Positions 20,998 to 30,292 of a stretch of 64,000 nucleotides of DNA are shown here, piece after piece. Position 1 is the stretch's first letter; each line of letters opens with the position of its first letter. This DNA comes from Microvirga sp. Mcv34 (GTDB lineage: Bacteria > Pseudomonadota > Alphaproteobacteria > Rhizobiales > Beijerinckiaceae), in assembly GCF_024519725.1 (NCBI RefSeq), contig NZ_JALJRK010000010.1, positions 53,002-117,001 on the forward strand. Direction: 5' to 3'. Below the pieces are notes generated by a model. That model had not been told where the DNA came from, did not search any database, and was given only the letters and a program-made list of their open reading frames with translations. The position numbers were made by a program, and so were the translations under genes.

Positions 20998-21471
20998 ATG
21001 ACCACATCACCCAAGCGGCGCATCGACGTGGCAGGCCTCGTCATCGCGCTCATTCTCATCGGCCTGGCCGGTCTCGTCTGGTGGGACATGACCAAGCTCC
21101 AGATCCTCTCCCCATACGATCTCGGCCCTAAGGTCATGCCCATCGTCGTCTCCGTCGGCCTGACGCTTCTCGCCATCGGCAACGGCATCGGCGCCCTGCG
21201 CGGCGATCTTCCGCCCCGCGACAGCCTCGACTGGAAGCCGATCATCCTCATTCTCGGCGGCCTCGCCTGCCTCATCGCCCTCGTCGCTGTCGGCGGCGGC
21301 TTCATGATCGGCACGGCCATCCTGTTCGCCACCACATCGGCCGCCTTCGGACGCCGGGCGTTCCTGACCGATCTGCTGATCGGCGCCGTGATCGCGGTCT
21401 TCATCTACCTGCTCTTCGGCAAGCTCCTGACCCTGTCCCTGCCGGCAGGTCCGCTCGAGCACCTGTTCTGA
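20998..21471 (+). CDS. tctB: Tripartite tricarboxylate transporter small subunit
   Basis: The 157-residue membrane protein has four predicted transmembrane segments and DUF1468/TctB layout, with [20 protein letters not shown] early in the chain. It pairs with the large subunit TctA, whose gene begins 11 bases after its stop. I start at the ATG at 20998 ([11 protein letters not shown]); the in-frame upstream codon at 20986 overlaps the T tract of the terminator. Confidence 0.9.
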   Translation: MTTSPKRRIDVAGLVIALILIGLAGLVWWDMTKLQILSPYDLGPKVMPIVVSVGLTLLAIGNGIGALRGDLPPRDSLDWKPIILILGGLACLIALVAVGGGFMIGTAILFATTSAAFGRRAFLTDLLIGAVIAVFIYLLFGKLLTLSLPAGPLEHLF

Positions 21472-21481
21472 GGCCCTGATC

Positions 21482-22981
21482 ATGGAAGCCTTCACCTCCC
21501 TCGCCAGCGGCCTCTCCGTCGCCATCCAGCCGATGAACCTGCTGTTCGCGCTCATCGGCGTGCTTCTGGGCACCGCCGTCGGCGTTCTGCCCGGCATCGG
21601 CCCGGCGCTCACCGTGGCGCTCCTCCTGCCGATCACCTTCAAGCTCGATCCGGCCGGCTCCATCATCATGTTCGCCGGCATCTATTACGGCGGCATGTAC
21701 GGCGGCTCGACCACCGCCATCCTGATCAACACGCCGGGCGAAAGCGCCTCCATGGCGACCGCCCTCGAAGGCAACCTGATGGCCAAGGCGGGCCGCGGCG
21801 GCCCGGCGCTCGCCACCTCGGCCATCGGCTCCTTCGTGGCCGGCACCATCGCCACCCTCGGCCTGACGCTGCTCGCCCCGTACCTCGTGGAAGTCGCCGT
21901 GAGCTTCGGGCCGGAGGATTACTTCGCGCTCATGTGCGTGGCCTTCGTGACCGTCTCGGCCACCTTCGGCGATTCCCCGGTCAGGGGCCTCAGCAGCCTC
22001 TTCATCGGCCTGCTGCTCGGGCTGGTGGGCATCGACATCCTGTCCGGCCAGTCGCGCCTGAGCTTCGGCATCCCGGAACTCTACGACAACATCGAGGTCA
22101 CGACCCTCGCGGTCGGTCTCTTCGCGGTCGGCGAGGCGCTTTACGTCGCCTCCCGGCGCCATATCCACGAGGAGAAACTCGAGGCCGTTCGCGGCTCGCT
22201 CTGGATGACCAAGGAGGACTGGAAGCGCTCCTGGAAGCCCTGGCTGCGCGGTACGCTCTACGGCTTCCCCATCGGCGCCCTGCCGGCCGGCGGCGCCGAA
22301 ATCCCGACCTTCCTGTCCTACGCGACCGAGAAGAAGCTCACCAAGTACCCGGAGGATTTCGGTAAGGGCGCCATCGAGGGCGTGGCCGGACCGGAGGCCG
22401 CCAACAACGCCTCCGCGGCCGGCACGCTCGTGCCGCTGCTGACGCTCGGCCTTCCGACCTCCGCGACGGCCGCCATGATGCTGGCTGGCTTCCAGCAATA
22501 CGGCCTCAATCCCGGTCCGCTGCTGTTTGCCGAGCAGCCCAACCTTGTGTGGGGTCTGATCGCCAGCCTGTTCATTGCCAACACCATGCTGCTGGTGCTC
22601 AACCTGCCGCTGGTGGGCCTGTGGGTGAAGCTGCTCGCGATCCCACAGCCCTGGCTCTATGCCGGCATTCTGGTCTTCGCCACCATGGGCACCATCGCGG
22701 CCAATCCCTCGCCGGTGGAGCTAATCATGCTGGCGGTGTTCGGCGTGCTCGGCTTCCTGATGCGCCGGTTCGACTTCCCGATCGCCCCGGTGGTGGTCGG
22801 CCTGATCCTCGGCCCGATCGCGGAGAGCCAGCTGCGCCGGGCGCTCTCGATCAGCCTGGGCGATCCGATGGTGCTCCTGCAGAGCCCGATCTCGGCCACG
22901 CTCCTCGGCATCGCCGTCATCGCCCTGGTCCTGCCCTTCGTCCTCAAAGGCATGGGGCGCTTCAAGGCCGTCGAGGACTGA
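21482..22981 (+). CDS. tctA: Tripartite tricarboxylate transporter large subunit
   Basis: The 499-residue permease has about eleven hydrophobic segments and both TctA repeats of the family: [19 protein letters not shown] near residue 40 and [20 protein letters not shown] near 70. The internal [20 protein letters not shown] and [14 protein letters not shown] are also typical. It drives substrate uptake with the ion gradient, fed by TctC. A terminator follows at 23070. Confidence 0.94.
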   Translation: MEAFTSLASGLSVAIQPMNLLFALIGVLLGTAVGVLPGIGPALTVALLLPITFKLDPAGSIIMFAGIYYGGMYGGSTTAILINTPGESASMATALEGNLMAKAGRGGPALATSAIGSFVAGTIATLGLTLLAPYLVEVAVSFGPEDYFALMCVAFVTVSATFGDSPVRGLSSLFIGLLLGLVGIDILSGQSRLSFGIPELYDNIEVTTLAVGLFAVGEALYVASRRHIHEEKLEAVRGSLWMTKEDWKRSWKPWLRGTLYGFPIGALPAGGAEIPTFLSYATEKKLTKYPEDFGKGAIEGVAGPEAANNASAAGTLVPLLTLGLPTSATAAMMLAGFQQYGLNPGPLLFAEQPNLVWGLIASLFIANTMLLVLNLPLVGLWVKLLAIPQPWLYAGILVFATMGTIAANPSPVELIMLAVFGVLGFLMRRFDFPIAPVVVGLILGPIAESQLRRALSISLGDPMVLLQSPISATLLGIAVIALVLPFVLKGMGRFKAVED

Positions 22982-23069
22982 TCCTCCAAGCATCGCATCC
23001 AGGGCCGGCTCCCGGTCTTGGATGGAAAGATGCCGGAGAACAAAGACTTCAGAGGACAGACAAAAAGAA

Positions 23070-23094
23070 AGGCCCGGTTTCCCGGGCCTTTTTC
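23070..23094. terminator. Bidirectional intrinsic terminator
   Basis: AGGCCCGG (23070-23077), a 4-base loop, CCGGGCCT (23082-23089) and a T run, preceded by AAAAAGAAA. It ends tctCBA and also the convergent DUF2059 gene. Confidence 0.85.
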
Positions 23095-23115
23095 ATGTCT
23101 GCGATCCGATCGATC

Positions 23116-23622
23116 TCAGTTCAGCTGATGACCGCGCTTGCCCATTTCCTCACGGGCACGGGTCATGATGAATTCCGAGGTCTTCTGGGTCCAGATCGCC
23201 ATGTCGCGGACGATGGCGTCGAGAATGCCAGGCTGCAGCTGCACCCACTTCTGGCCGACCGGGGACTTGTAGAAGGCTGCGATCTCCTTCAGCTCGGCCT
23301 CGCTCATTCGCGATGCGAGGGTCTTGGCCGTGGCGTCGATCATTTCCTTCTTCTTCTGCTCGACCTCGGGACGGATGAGAGTCACCACCTGGTCCAGATC
23401 CTGGCGGATCTCCGGGCGGGTCACGTTCATCTGCTGGAGCTGATTGAGCAGCGGGTCGGTCATGGCATCGAAGGCGCCGGTCAGGCCGGAGCTGACGGCG
23501 ACGTCGGTGGCGGCCGCGAGCTGGCTGGCGCTGGGCTGCGGAGCCTGCTGGGCGAAAACGGGACTTGCGAGCATGAACAACGCGACCGAGGTCGCGGCCA
23601 AGCGGGAGGCGTTGCGGATCAT
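23116..23622 (-). CDS. DUF2059 domain periplasmic protein
   Basis: The 168-residue protein starts MIRNASRLAATSVALFM and has a signal peptide ending in VFAQQ. The helical DUF2059 region includes SEAELKEIAAFYKSPVGQKW, the conserved signature of the family. The ATG at 23622 has GGAG 8 bases upstream; the ATG at 23643 has none. Function unknown. It lies 31 bases downstream of rpiA on the same strand and may be cotranscribed with it. Confidence 0.85.
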   Translation of the reverse strand: MIRNASRLAATSVALFMLASPVFAQQAPQPSASQLAAATDVAVSSGLTGAFDAMTDPLLNQLQQMNVTRPEIRQDLDQVVTLIRPEVEQKKKEMIDATAKTLASRMSEAELKEIAAFYKSPVGQKWVQLQPGILDAIVRDMAIWTQKTSEFIMTRAREEMGKRGHQLN

Positions 23623-23653
23623 AGAAGTAGCTCCAATCGTCATGGTTTTTTGG

Positions 23654-24349
23654 TCAGAGCTGACCGAGTTCGACGAGCCCGTCGCCCGTCGCGAGGATCG
23701 CTCCGGTGGCCAGACCCAGGAAGAGACCGTGCTCTACGACGCCAGGGATGTTGTTCAGCGTCGAGGCGAGCACGTTCGGCTTATCGATGCGCCCGAGATG
23801 CGCATCGAGAATGAAATGGCCACCATCTGTGACGTAGGCGGCCCCGTCGGGAGCGTGCCGCAGGATCAGTTCGCCGCTCATGCCCAGGCTGTCCAGCAGC
23901 CTGACGATGGCGCGCTCGGTGGCCGTGAGACCGAAGGGCACGACCTCGATGGGAAGCGGAAAGCGGCCGAGCTTGGAGACGAGCTTGGACCCGTCGGCGA
24001 TGACGATCATCCGCTGGCTCGCGGAGGCCACGATCTTCTCACGCAGGAGAGCGCCGCCGCCGCCCTTGATCAGGCGGAGGTCGTCGTCGATCTCGTCGGC
24101 CCCATCGACCGTCAGGTCCAGGTCCGGGGTCTCGTCGAGGGTCGACAGGGGAATGCCCTCGCGCTGCGCCTGCTCGCGGGTCGCCTCGGAGGTGGGAACT
24201 CCCACCACCTTGAGCCCGGCCCGAACCCGCTCGCCGATGGCCGCCACGAAATGCGCCGCGGTCGAGCCGGTGCCCAGGCCCAGCCTCATGCCGTCCGTGA
24301 CCAGTTCGGCAGCCTTCTCGGCCGCAGCGCGCTTGAGATTGTCGCTCAC
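23654..24349 (-). CDS. rpiA: Ribose-5-phosphate isomerase A
   Basis: RpiA interconverts ribose 5-phosphate and ribulose 5-phosphate in the pentose phosphate pathway. The 231-residue protein has [12 protein letters not shown] near residues 23-34, [24 protein letters not shown] near residue 80 (cited in two halves, [12 protein letters not shown] and [12 protein letters not shown]) and a Lys/Glu active site as in the family. Length is normal. Confidence 0.95.
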   Translation of the reverse strand: MSDNLKRAAAEKAAELVTDGMRLGLGTGSTAAHFVAAIGERVRAGLKVVGVPTSEATREQAQREGIPLSTLDETPDLDLTVDGADEIDDDLRLIKGGGGALLREKIVASASQRMIVIADGSKLVSKLGRFPLPIEVVPFGLTATERAIVRLLDSLGMSGELILRHAPDGAAYVTDGGHFILDAHLGRIDKPNVLASTLNNIPGVVEHGLFLGLATGAILATGDGLVELGQL

Positions 24350-24476
24350 TGAAATCCTCTGAGAATGCGTCCGCTCCGGCTTGCGAAGGCTGTTTTGCTC
24401 GCCTCTAGCATGTCGGAGCGGCTAAAAGAAAGAACGTTTCACCCATGGTCGGCAGCGGAAGCTCGCCCGGGCCCGG

Positions 24477-24932
24477 TCAGGGACGCTGCGGCGAGGCTCC
24501 CGTCCCGGAGCCGCCGCTCGGGGTGGCGGCCGTCGGCGCGGCCGACGAAACGGCGGGCGATGGGGTCGTCTGCGGGGTGCAGACCACGCGCTCGTCGAAA
24601 ACGTAGCAGATGCTCATCTGGCCCGTCCGGTAATTGACCCGGAACACGCCCCCTTCCCGCTCGTGGCGGGAGGCGACGAGACCGTATTCCCCGGGAGCCT
24701 GAGCTCCCGCGCCCTCGCCCGCGCTGTAGCAGAGGGTGACCCCGACCGTGCCTTCCTGTAAACCGTATTGGCAGGAGCTCACCTCGCCGGTGATCCGATC
24801 GATCCTATAAATCCTGTTCAGGTCGGTCTGAGGCGCAGGGACGAAATCATAGGACGCCGCCAGGGCGGGGCCGAAGAAGCCTCCCAGCGCCAGGACTGCC
24901 GATATCAACGCCGCGGAACCAAGGGGCCGCAT
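24477..24932 (-). CDS. Secreted hypothetical protein
   Basis: The 151-residue protein has a signal peptide ending in PALAASYD. The mature chain has repeated beta-like segments with Cys (SSCQYG, VTLCYS, MSICYVFDERVVC) that look like two similar halves, RITGEVSSCQYG and RTGQMSICYVFD. The last 40 residues are Ser/Thr/Pro/Ala-rich linker. I recognise no family. The 127 bases between it and rpiA hold nothing visible. Confidence 0.65.
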   Translation of the reverse strand: MRPLGSAALISAVLALGGFFGPALAASYDFVPAPQTDLNRIYRIDRITGEVSSCQYGLQEGTVGVTLCYSAGEGAGAQAPGEYGLVASRHEREGGVFRVNYRTGQMSICYVFDERVVCTPQTTPSPAVSSAAPTAATPSGGSGTGASPQRP

Positions 24933-25023
24933 TCACCACTCCATCCGGTAAGAACGAATCAACCATAGGCACCATATCATCCCGGTGATTGATTCCCTTG
25001 CCCACAGCAGGTAGCCGACCTTC

Positions 25024-25725
25024 ATGGCCATTGATACCCCGCACATCGTCTCGCCCATCGCCGTCTTCGACCTCGATGGAACCCTGGCGGACACGGCCGT
25101 CGATCTCGTCGGAACCCTCAATGTGATTCTCGACCGCGAAGGTCTGGCTCCCCTCCCGGTCGCCGAGGCGCGGGACATGATCGGCGCCGGGGCCCGGGCC
25201 CTGATCGAACGTGGGTTCGAGGCCGCCGGCAAGGAGCTGGCGCCCGCTCATCTCGACGAGCTGTTCCGCCAGTTCATGGTCCATTACGGAGAGAACATCT
25301 GCGTCCGCACGCAGCTCTACCCGGGCGTCGCCTCGGCGCTTGACCGGCTGGAAAAGGCGGGATTCATCCTGGCGGTCTGCACGAACAAGGTCGAGGAGCA
25401 CTCGGTCAAGCTCCTGGACGAGCTCGGCGTCGGCCGGCGTTTCGCGGCCAATTGCGGCCGGGACACGTTCCCCTACTTCAAGCCCGATCCGCGCCACCTC
25501 ACCCTGACCATCGAACGCGCCGGCGGGAGCCCGGCCCGGGCGGTCATGATCGGCGATTCACGGACGGATATCGTGACGGCGAAGAATGCAGGCATCCCCG
25601 CGATTGCCGTACCGTTCGGCTATACCGATGTGCCGGTTCGCGAGCTGGGACCCGATCTCATCATCGACCACTTCGACGACCTTTTCGCCGCCGTGCAGAC
25701 CCTCATGAGGCCGCTGGCGGCCTGA
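25024..25725 (+). CDS. gph: Phosphoglycolate phosphatase-type HAD hydrolase
   Basis: The 233-residue HAD protein has the nucleophile motif FDLDGTLADT near residues 15-24, motif II VCTNK near 119 and motif IV GDSRTDIVTAKNAG near 178-191. A helical cap lies between. These features and length fit Gph, which removes phosphate from 2-phosphoglycolate, but related HAD phosphatases cannot be excluded. It is followed by tRNA-Val on the opposite strand. Confidence 0.88.
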   Translation: MAIDTPHIVSPIAVFDLDGTLADTAVDLVGTLNVILDREGLAPLPVAEARDMIGAGARALIERGFEAAGKELAPAHLDELFRQFMVHYGENICVRTQLYPGVASALDRLEKAGFILAVCTNKVEEHSVKLLDELGVGRRFAANCGRDTFPYFKPDPRHLTLTIERAGGSPARAVMIGDSRTDIVTAKNAGIPAIAVPFGYTDVPVRELGPDLIIDHFDDLFAAVQTLMRPLAA

Positions 25726-25792
25726 CGCGGCCGACATCGATCCTGCGCGGCGACCACGCATGGAGAAGTGAAGCTTCGATATCAGGAAGGAA

Positions 25793-25867
25793 TGGTGGGC
25801 GCGACAGGGATTGAACCTGTGACCCTTCGCGTGTGAAGCGAATGCTCTCCCGCTGAGCTACGCGCCC
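25793..25867 (-). tRNA. tRNA-Val (anticodon CAC)
   Basis: The minus strand folds into a 75-base cloverleaf with acceptor GGGCGCG/CGCGCCC, D arm GCTC/GAGC, anticodon stem TTCGC/GCGAA around loop TTCACAC, T arm ACAGG/CCTGT with TTCAATC, and an encoded CCA end. Position 34-36 reads CAC, the anticodon for valine GUG. Nothing else is seen in the following 220-base gap to 26115. Confidence 0.96.
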
Positions 25868-26114
25868 TGACCAGCGCCTTCTAAAGGCGCTCAGCCCCCG
25901 GCGTCAAGCCAAAGAAGCATATCCGGGTCCAAGTATTTTGCGTGGTGAATTGCGGCAGCGTGGCTTTAACAGCTTGCTCACGATGTGGTGGAAATAAGGC
26001 CATTCCGCACTAGAATTTTATAGCAGAACCTTGATAAGACATGGATCCGAAGTGGGGCTGTTGCGTTGAGCAATGACAGTACCCGCCACCAACCATGTTT
26101 TCTCTGAGGCAAAA

Positions 26115-26699
26115 ATGGGACGCACTCGCGCTGCCCTGACCGGGCTCACCTGCGCTTTCGTCGCCCTTGCGACGCCGGCTGCGGCATTTACGGCAATCGA
26201 TCCTCTGACCCGCCAGCCGCTCTACAGCGCTGAAGACGCCCTGAAGGCCCAGGCCGCCTCGGTCGCGCGGGAAGTCGTGACCTTCGACGGCCGTTATGCG
26301 CCCGGCACCATCGTGGTGTCGACCAGCGAACGCCGCCTCTGGTTCGTGCTCGGCAACGGCCAGGCCATCCAGTACGGCGTCGGCGTCGGACGCCCGGGCT
26401 TCACCTGGTCGGGCGCCCATTCCGTCACCATGAAACGCGAATGGCCGGATTGGCGCCCGCCGGCGTCCATGCTCAAGCGCCGTCCCGACCTACCCCGCTA
26501 CATGAAGGGCGGACCGGACAACCCGCTCGGCGCCCGCGCCCTCTACATCGGCAGCACGATCTACCGCATTCACGGCTCGAACGAGCCGGAGACCATCGGC
26601 GAGGCCGTGTCCTCGGGCTGCATCCGGATGACCAACGAGGACGTCACCGACCTCTACAACCGCGCCAAGGTCGGCGCGAGGGTCGTGGTCCTGCGCTAA
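26115..26699 (+). CDS. L,D-transpeptidase (YkuD family)
   Basis: The 194-residue protein has a signal peptide ending in PAAAF and a YkuD domain with IHGSNEPETIGEAVSSGCIR near residues 155-174, the HGxxxxxxxxxxSxGCIR catalytic motif with the active Cys. Such enzymes make 3-3 peptidoglycan cross-links or attach proteins to peptidoglycan in the periplasm. The ATG at 26115 is preceded by GAGG about 5 bases away, which favours it over 26073. A hairpin with T-rich tail follows at 26720. Confidence 0.9.
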   Translation: MGRTRAALTGLTCAFVALATPAAAFTAIDPLTRQPLYSAEDALKAQAASVAREVVTFDGRYAPGTIVVSTSERRLWFVLGNGQAIQYGVGVGRPGFTWSGAHSVTMKREWPDWRPPASMLKRRPDLPRYMKGGPDNPLGARALYIGSTIYRIHGSNEPETIGEAVSSGCIRMTNEDVTDLYNRAKVGARVVVLR

Positions 26700-26719
26700 A
26701 GGACGAGACTTTACAGGCC

Positions 26720-26749
26720 ATGGCCGGGTTCGTCCCGGCCATTTCTGTT
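26720..26749 (+). terminator. Hairpin/terminator of REP type
   Basis: Perfect 9-bp arms 26720-26728/26734-26742 around loop TTCGT are followed by TTCTGTTT. The design is the same as the intergenic REP-like repeats, and here the T-rich tail makes it a plausible terminator for the L,D-transpeptidase gene. Confidence 0.55.
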
Positions 26750-26766
26750 TGGAAGCGGCTCTCCCC

Positions 26767-27135
26767 TCAGCGCGCTCTATCCCGCGACAGGCCCTTCGCG
26801 GCCAGCTCATCGAGATAGGCCTGCCACTTTGCCCCCTGCTCGGCTCCGAGCCGATAGAGATAATCCCAGCCGTAGATCCCGGTATCGTGCATGTCGTCGA
26901 AGACGAGCTTGACGGCGTAGTTGCCGATCGGCTCCACGCCGATGATCTGCACCTCCCGTTTGCCCGGCACCGTCTTTCGCTCCGCGGGGCTGTGGCCCTG
27001 GACCTCGGCGGAGGGGCTCGTGACCCGCAGGTACTCGGCCGGCAGGTCGAAGGCCGCCCCGTCGTCGAAGACGATGCGGAGACTGCGCTTGTCCTTGGCG
27101 AGGCGGATCTCCGTCGGCCAGCGTTCAGATGTCAT
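26767..27135 (-). CDS. DUF971 (gamma-butyrobetaine hydroxylase-like N-terminal) protein
   Basis: The 122-residue protein is the stand-alone DUF971 domain: WPTEIRLAKDKRSLRIVFDD, then DLPAEYLRVTSPSAEVQGH and the C-terminal HDTGIYGWDYLYRLG. The domain occurs alone next to moaA or iron-sulfur genes in many proteobacteria; an Fe-S related role has been proposed but I cannot show it. The moaA start lies 94 bases away in the other direction, consistent with a shared promoter region. Confidence 0.9.
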   Translation of the reverse strand: MTSERWPTEIRLAKDKRSLRIVFDDGAAFDLPAEYLRVTSPSAEVQGHSPAERKTVPGKREVQIIGVEPIGNYAVKLVFDDMHDTGIYGWDYLYRLGAEQGAKWQAYLDELAAKGLSRDRAR

Positions 27136-27229
27136 AGGCCTCAACCCCTTCCCCGGAACGTAATTTCACGCTAACTGCTTGATCATAACATCGAAGGCAA
27201 GCGTTCAAGCCAACAAGGACGTCTCCGCC

Positions 27230-28267
27230 ATGGGAGCCTTTCCGGCCCATCTCGAGAATGCCGATACCGACCGGTCCCTCCTGGACCCGTTCGGCCGGGC
27301 GATCACGTATCTCCGCGTGTCGGTGACGGACCGCTGCGATTTCCGCTGCGTCTATTGCATGTCCGAGGACATGGCCTTCCTGCCCAAGCGCGACCTGCTG
27401 ACCCTGGAAGAGCTCGACCGCATCTGCACGGCCTTCGTCGACAGGGGAGTGCGCAAGCTGCGCATCACCGGCGGCGAGCCCCTGGTGCGGCGGGACATCA
27501 TGACCCTGTTCGGTTCCCTGTCGCGCCATCTCGATTCCGGCGCGCTGGACGAGCTCACCGTCACCACCAACGGCTCGCAGCTCGCCCGCCATGCCAAGGA
27601 CCTCGCCGCCTGCGGGGTGAAGCGGATCAACGTGTCGATCGACACGCTCGATGCCGACAAGTTCCGGAGCATCACCCGCTGGGGCGACCTGACCAAGGTG
27701 CTGCAAGGGCTGGATGCGGCGCAGAACGCGGGCCTCAAGGTCAAGATCAATGCGGTCGCCCTGAAAGGCGTGAACGAGGACGAGATCGTGCACCTGCTCG
27801 AATGGGCGCACGGCCGCGGCATGGATCTGACCCTGATCGAGGTGATGCCGCTGGGCGAGATCGAAGGGCAGCGCATCGATCAGTTCCTGCCGCTGTCGCT
27901 CGTCCGCGCGCGCCTGTCCGAGCGCTACACGATGGAAGATCTCGCCGACCGCACCGGAGGGCCGGCCCGCTACGTCCGGGTGAAGGAGACCGGCGGGCGG
28001 CTCGGCTTCATCACGCCGATGACCCATAATTTCTGCGAGAGCTGCAACCGGGTGCGGCTGACCTGCACGGGCCAGCTCTTCATGTGCCTCGGCCAGGAGG
28101 ATGCCGCCGACCTGCGCGGCCCGGTGCGCGCCTCCACGTCCGACGAGCTGCTCGAGCGCGCCATCGTCGATGCCATCGCCCGCAAGCCGAAGGGGCACGA
28201 CTTCATCATCGACCGGCGTCATGCCCGTCCAGCGGTGAGCCGGCACATGAGCGTCACAGGCGGGTAG
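27230..28267 (+). CDS. moaA: GTP 3',8-cyclase (molybdenum cofactor synthesis)
   Basis: MoaA is the radical-SAM enzyme of the first molybdopterin step. The 345-residue protein has the SAM cluster motif CDFRCVYC (C36, C40, C43), [11 protein letters not shown], a second cluster with [13 protein letters not shown] near residue 285 plus a further Cys in FMC, and the GG C-terminus (MSVTGG). The ATG at 27230 has AAGGA about 10 bases upstream; the longer reading from 27179 starts with TTG. Moco made here would serve the XDH at 46-50 kb. Confidence 0.95.
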   Translation: MGAFPAHLENADTDRSLLDPFGRAITYLRVSVTDRCDFRCVYCMSEDMAFLPKRDLLTLEELDRICTAFVDRGVRKLRITGGEPLVRRDIMTLFGSLSRHLDSGALDELTVTTNGSQLARHAKDLAACGVKRINVSIDTLDADKFRSITRWGDLTKVLQGLDAAQNAGLKVKINAVALKGVNEDEIVHLLEWAHGRGMDLTLIEVMPLGEIEGQRIDQFLPLSLVRARLSERYTMEDLADRTGGPARYVRVKETGGRLGFITPMTHNFCESCNRVRLTCTGQLFMCLGQEDAADLRGPVRASTSDELLERAIVDAIARKPKGHDFIIDRRHARPAVSRHMSVTGG

Positions 28268-28276
28268 GCTCCGGCA

Positions 28277-29083
28277 ATGAATGCGAATGTCCTCATCTCG
28301 ATCCGCAAGCTGGCCTTCCTGGCATCCCTCGCGATCGGCCTGGGAACGGCCCCGGCCTTCGCGCAGGATGCGGCGCCAGCACCGACACCGACGATCCGCA
28401 TCGCCATCGAGGGCGCCTACCCGCCGTTCAACTTCATCGATGCCAACAACGAGCTGCAGGGTTTCGAGGTCGAGCTCCTCAAAAGCCTCTGCGATACGAT
28501 GAATGTCACCTGCGAACTCGTCCAGCATGAATGGGACGGCATCATCAAGGGACTCCTGAATCGCGAATACGACGCGATCATGTCGTCCCTGGAAATCACG
28601 GAACGTCGCCAGAAGCGGATCGCCTTTTCGGATCCCTACTACCGCATCCCGGCGGTCTTCATCGGATCCAAGGAAACCGCTCCCGGCCCGGTCACTCCGG
28701 CGGCGATGGCCGGCAAGAAGATCGGCACCATCGAGCGCACCGATCACGAAACCTATCTCAAGACGTTCTACAAGGATTCCCAGATCGTCCTCTTCGCCAA
28801 GGCGGAAGAAGCCAATCTCGATCTTCTCGTGGGCCGTATCGATGCGGTCTTCGCCGACGAGCTGCTTCTTTCGAAATTCCTGAAGAGCCGCGAAGGCGCC
28901 TGCTGCCAGATCCTCGGCGAAGCACCCGCCGAGCCCGCCTACAAGCGCGAATCCTATGGTATCGGCCTGCGCAAGGAGGACGAGAGCCTACGCCAGCAGT
29001 TCAATCGCGCCATCGCGCAGGTGAAGGCGGACGGGACCTATGACCGGATCCGCACCGAGTATTTCCCCTTCGACGTCAAATAG
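28277..29083 (+). CDS. Amino-acid-type ABC transporter substrate-binding protein
   Basis: The 268-residue SBP family 3 protein has a signal peptide ending in PAFAQ, then PTIRIAIEGAYPPFNFIDAN at the start of lobe 1 and GIIKGLLNREYDAIMSSLEI around residue 90. Family members bind lysine/arginine/ornithine or glutamine in the periplasm. No permease or ATPase gene is adjacent, so it is an orphan binding protein here. It lies 9 bases after moaA but a functional link is not evident. Confidence 0.88.
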   Translation: MNANVLISIRKLAFLASLAIGLGTAPAFAQDAAPAPTPTIRIAIEGAYPPFNFIDANNELQGFEVELLKSLCDTMNVTCELVQHEWDGIIKGLLNREYDAIMSSLEITERRQKRIAFSDPYYRIPAVFIGSKETAPGPVTPAAMAGKKIGTIERTDHETYLKTFYKDSQIVLFAKAEEANLDLLVGRIDAVFADELLLSKFLKSREGACCQILGEAPAEPAYKRESYGIGLRKEDESLRQQFNRAIAQVKADGTYDRIRTEYFPFDVK

Positions 29084-29100
29084 AGGCGATCGATCACGTC

Positions 29101-29182
29101 ATGGCCGGCCTCGTGCCGGCCATCCCGATTGAAAAGGCGCCGCGCGCTCCAGAAGCGAGATCACCGGCACAGGTCGGTGATG
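29101..29182. repeat. REP-like palindrome pair
   Basis: Perfect 9-bp arms 29101-29109/29115-29123 flank loop CTCGT. A less perfect ATCACCG-type inverted repeat follows near 29159-29182. Same family as the other intergenic repeats. Confidence 0.6.
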
Positions 29183-29263
29183 ACACCGTGGGCGTCCAAG
29201 AAAAATCAGGTCCACATTTTCGCATGATGCGGTAGAACCGGCGAGACATACAGGGAGCGGACG

Positions 29264-30130
29264 ATGGCGAAAGTTGCATTCCTCGGACTCGGCGTGATGG
29301 GTTACCCCATGGCTCGCCACCTCAAGGCGAAGGGTCATGAGGTGACGGTCTACAACCGCACGGCGGCCAAGGCCGAGAAATGGGTGTCCGAGAACGGCGG
29401 ACGTGCCGTCGGGACGCCGCGGGAGGCGGCCGAAGGCCAGGAGATCGTCTTCGCCTGCGTGGGCAACGACGACGACCTGCGCCAGGTGACGCTCGGCCCC
29501 GACGGTGCGTTCCAAAGCATGGGCAAAGGCAGCATCTTCGTCGACCACACCACCGCCTCGGCGGAAGTGGCGCGCGAGCTTCATGCCGCCGCGACGGAGA
29601 AGGGCTTCGCCTTCATCGACGCCCCCGTTTCGGGCGGTCAGGCGGGCGCGGAGAACGGCGTGCTCACGGTCATGTGCGGCGGCGACGCGGAGGCTTACGC
29701 GAAGGCCGAGCCCGCCATCATGAGCTTTGCCCGCGCCTCGCGCCTCATGGGCGAGGCCGGCGCCGGTCAGCTCACCAAGATGATCAACCAGATCTGCATC
29801 GCCGGTCTCGTTCAGGGTCTGGCGGAAGGCATCCATTTCGGCAAGAAGGCCGGCCTCGACATCGAGGCGGTGCTCGACGTGATCTCAAAGGGGGCCGCCG
29901 GCTCCTGGCAGATGGAGAATCGCGGCAAGACCATGAACCAGGGCAAGTTCGATTTCGGCTTCGCGGTCGATTGGATGCGCAAGGACCTGTCCATCGTGTT
30001 GGACGAGGCCCGCAAGAACGGCGCCAGCCTGCCGGTCACGGCCCTGGTCGATCAGTTCTATGCCGATGTGCAGAAGATGGGCGGCCGGCGCTGGGATACG
30101 TCGAGCCTGATCGCCCGGCTCGACAAGTAA
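29264..30130 (+). CDS. NAD(P)-dependent beta-hydroxyacid dehydrogenase
   Basis: The 288-residue protein belongs to the 3-hydroxyisobutyrate/tartronate semialdehyde reductase family. It has GLGVMGYPMARHL near residues 8-20, DAPVSGGQAGAENG near 120-133 and the catalytic Lys in GQLTKMINQ near 170. GGGAG lies 6 bases before the ATG. Substrate within the family (hydroxyisobutyrate, tartronate semialdehyde, succinic semialdehyde) cannot be decided. It stands alone. Confidence 0.92.
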   Translation: MAKVAFLGLGVMGYPMARHLKAKGHEVTVYNRTAAKAEKWVSENGGRAVGTPREAAEGQEIVFACVGNDDDLRQVTLGPDGAFQSMGKGSIFVDHTTASAEVARELHAAATEKGFAFIDAPVSGGQAGAENGVLTVMCGGDAEAYAKAEPAIMSFARASRLMGEAGAGQLTKMINQICIAGLVQGLAEGIHFGKKAGLDIEAVLDVISKGAAGSWQMENRGKTMNQGKFDFGFAVDWMRKDLSIVLDEARKNGASLPVTALVDQFYADVQKMGGRRWDTSSLIARLDK

Positions 30131-30241
30131 GCCTCAGCCGATCCATCAAGAGATGAAAGCGAAGCGCCGGGGCCGGTAAGTGCATGTTTCGGTGAAGTGG
30201 ATCCGGTTCACCGTCAAGAAAATGCGGTCCGACAAAGAAGA

Positions 30242-30271
30242 GAGGTGTTTCCACGTCAGTGGAAACACCTC
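30242..30271. terminator. Perfect 13-bp hairpin between convergent genes
   Basis: GAGGTGTTTCCAC (30242-30254) and GTGGAAACACCTC (30259-30271) pair perfectly around GTCA. It lies in the gap between the dehydrogenase and the caspase-like gene. No clear T tract follows on either strand, so it may end transcription weakly or stabilise the 3' ends. Confidence 0.45.
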
Positions 30272-30292
30272 CAAGCTCCGGCGCTCTCCGTT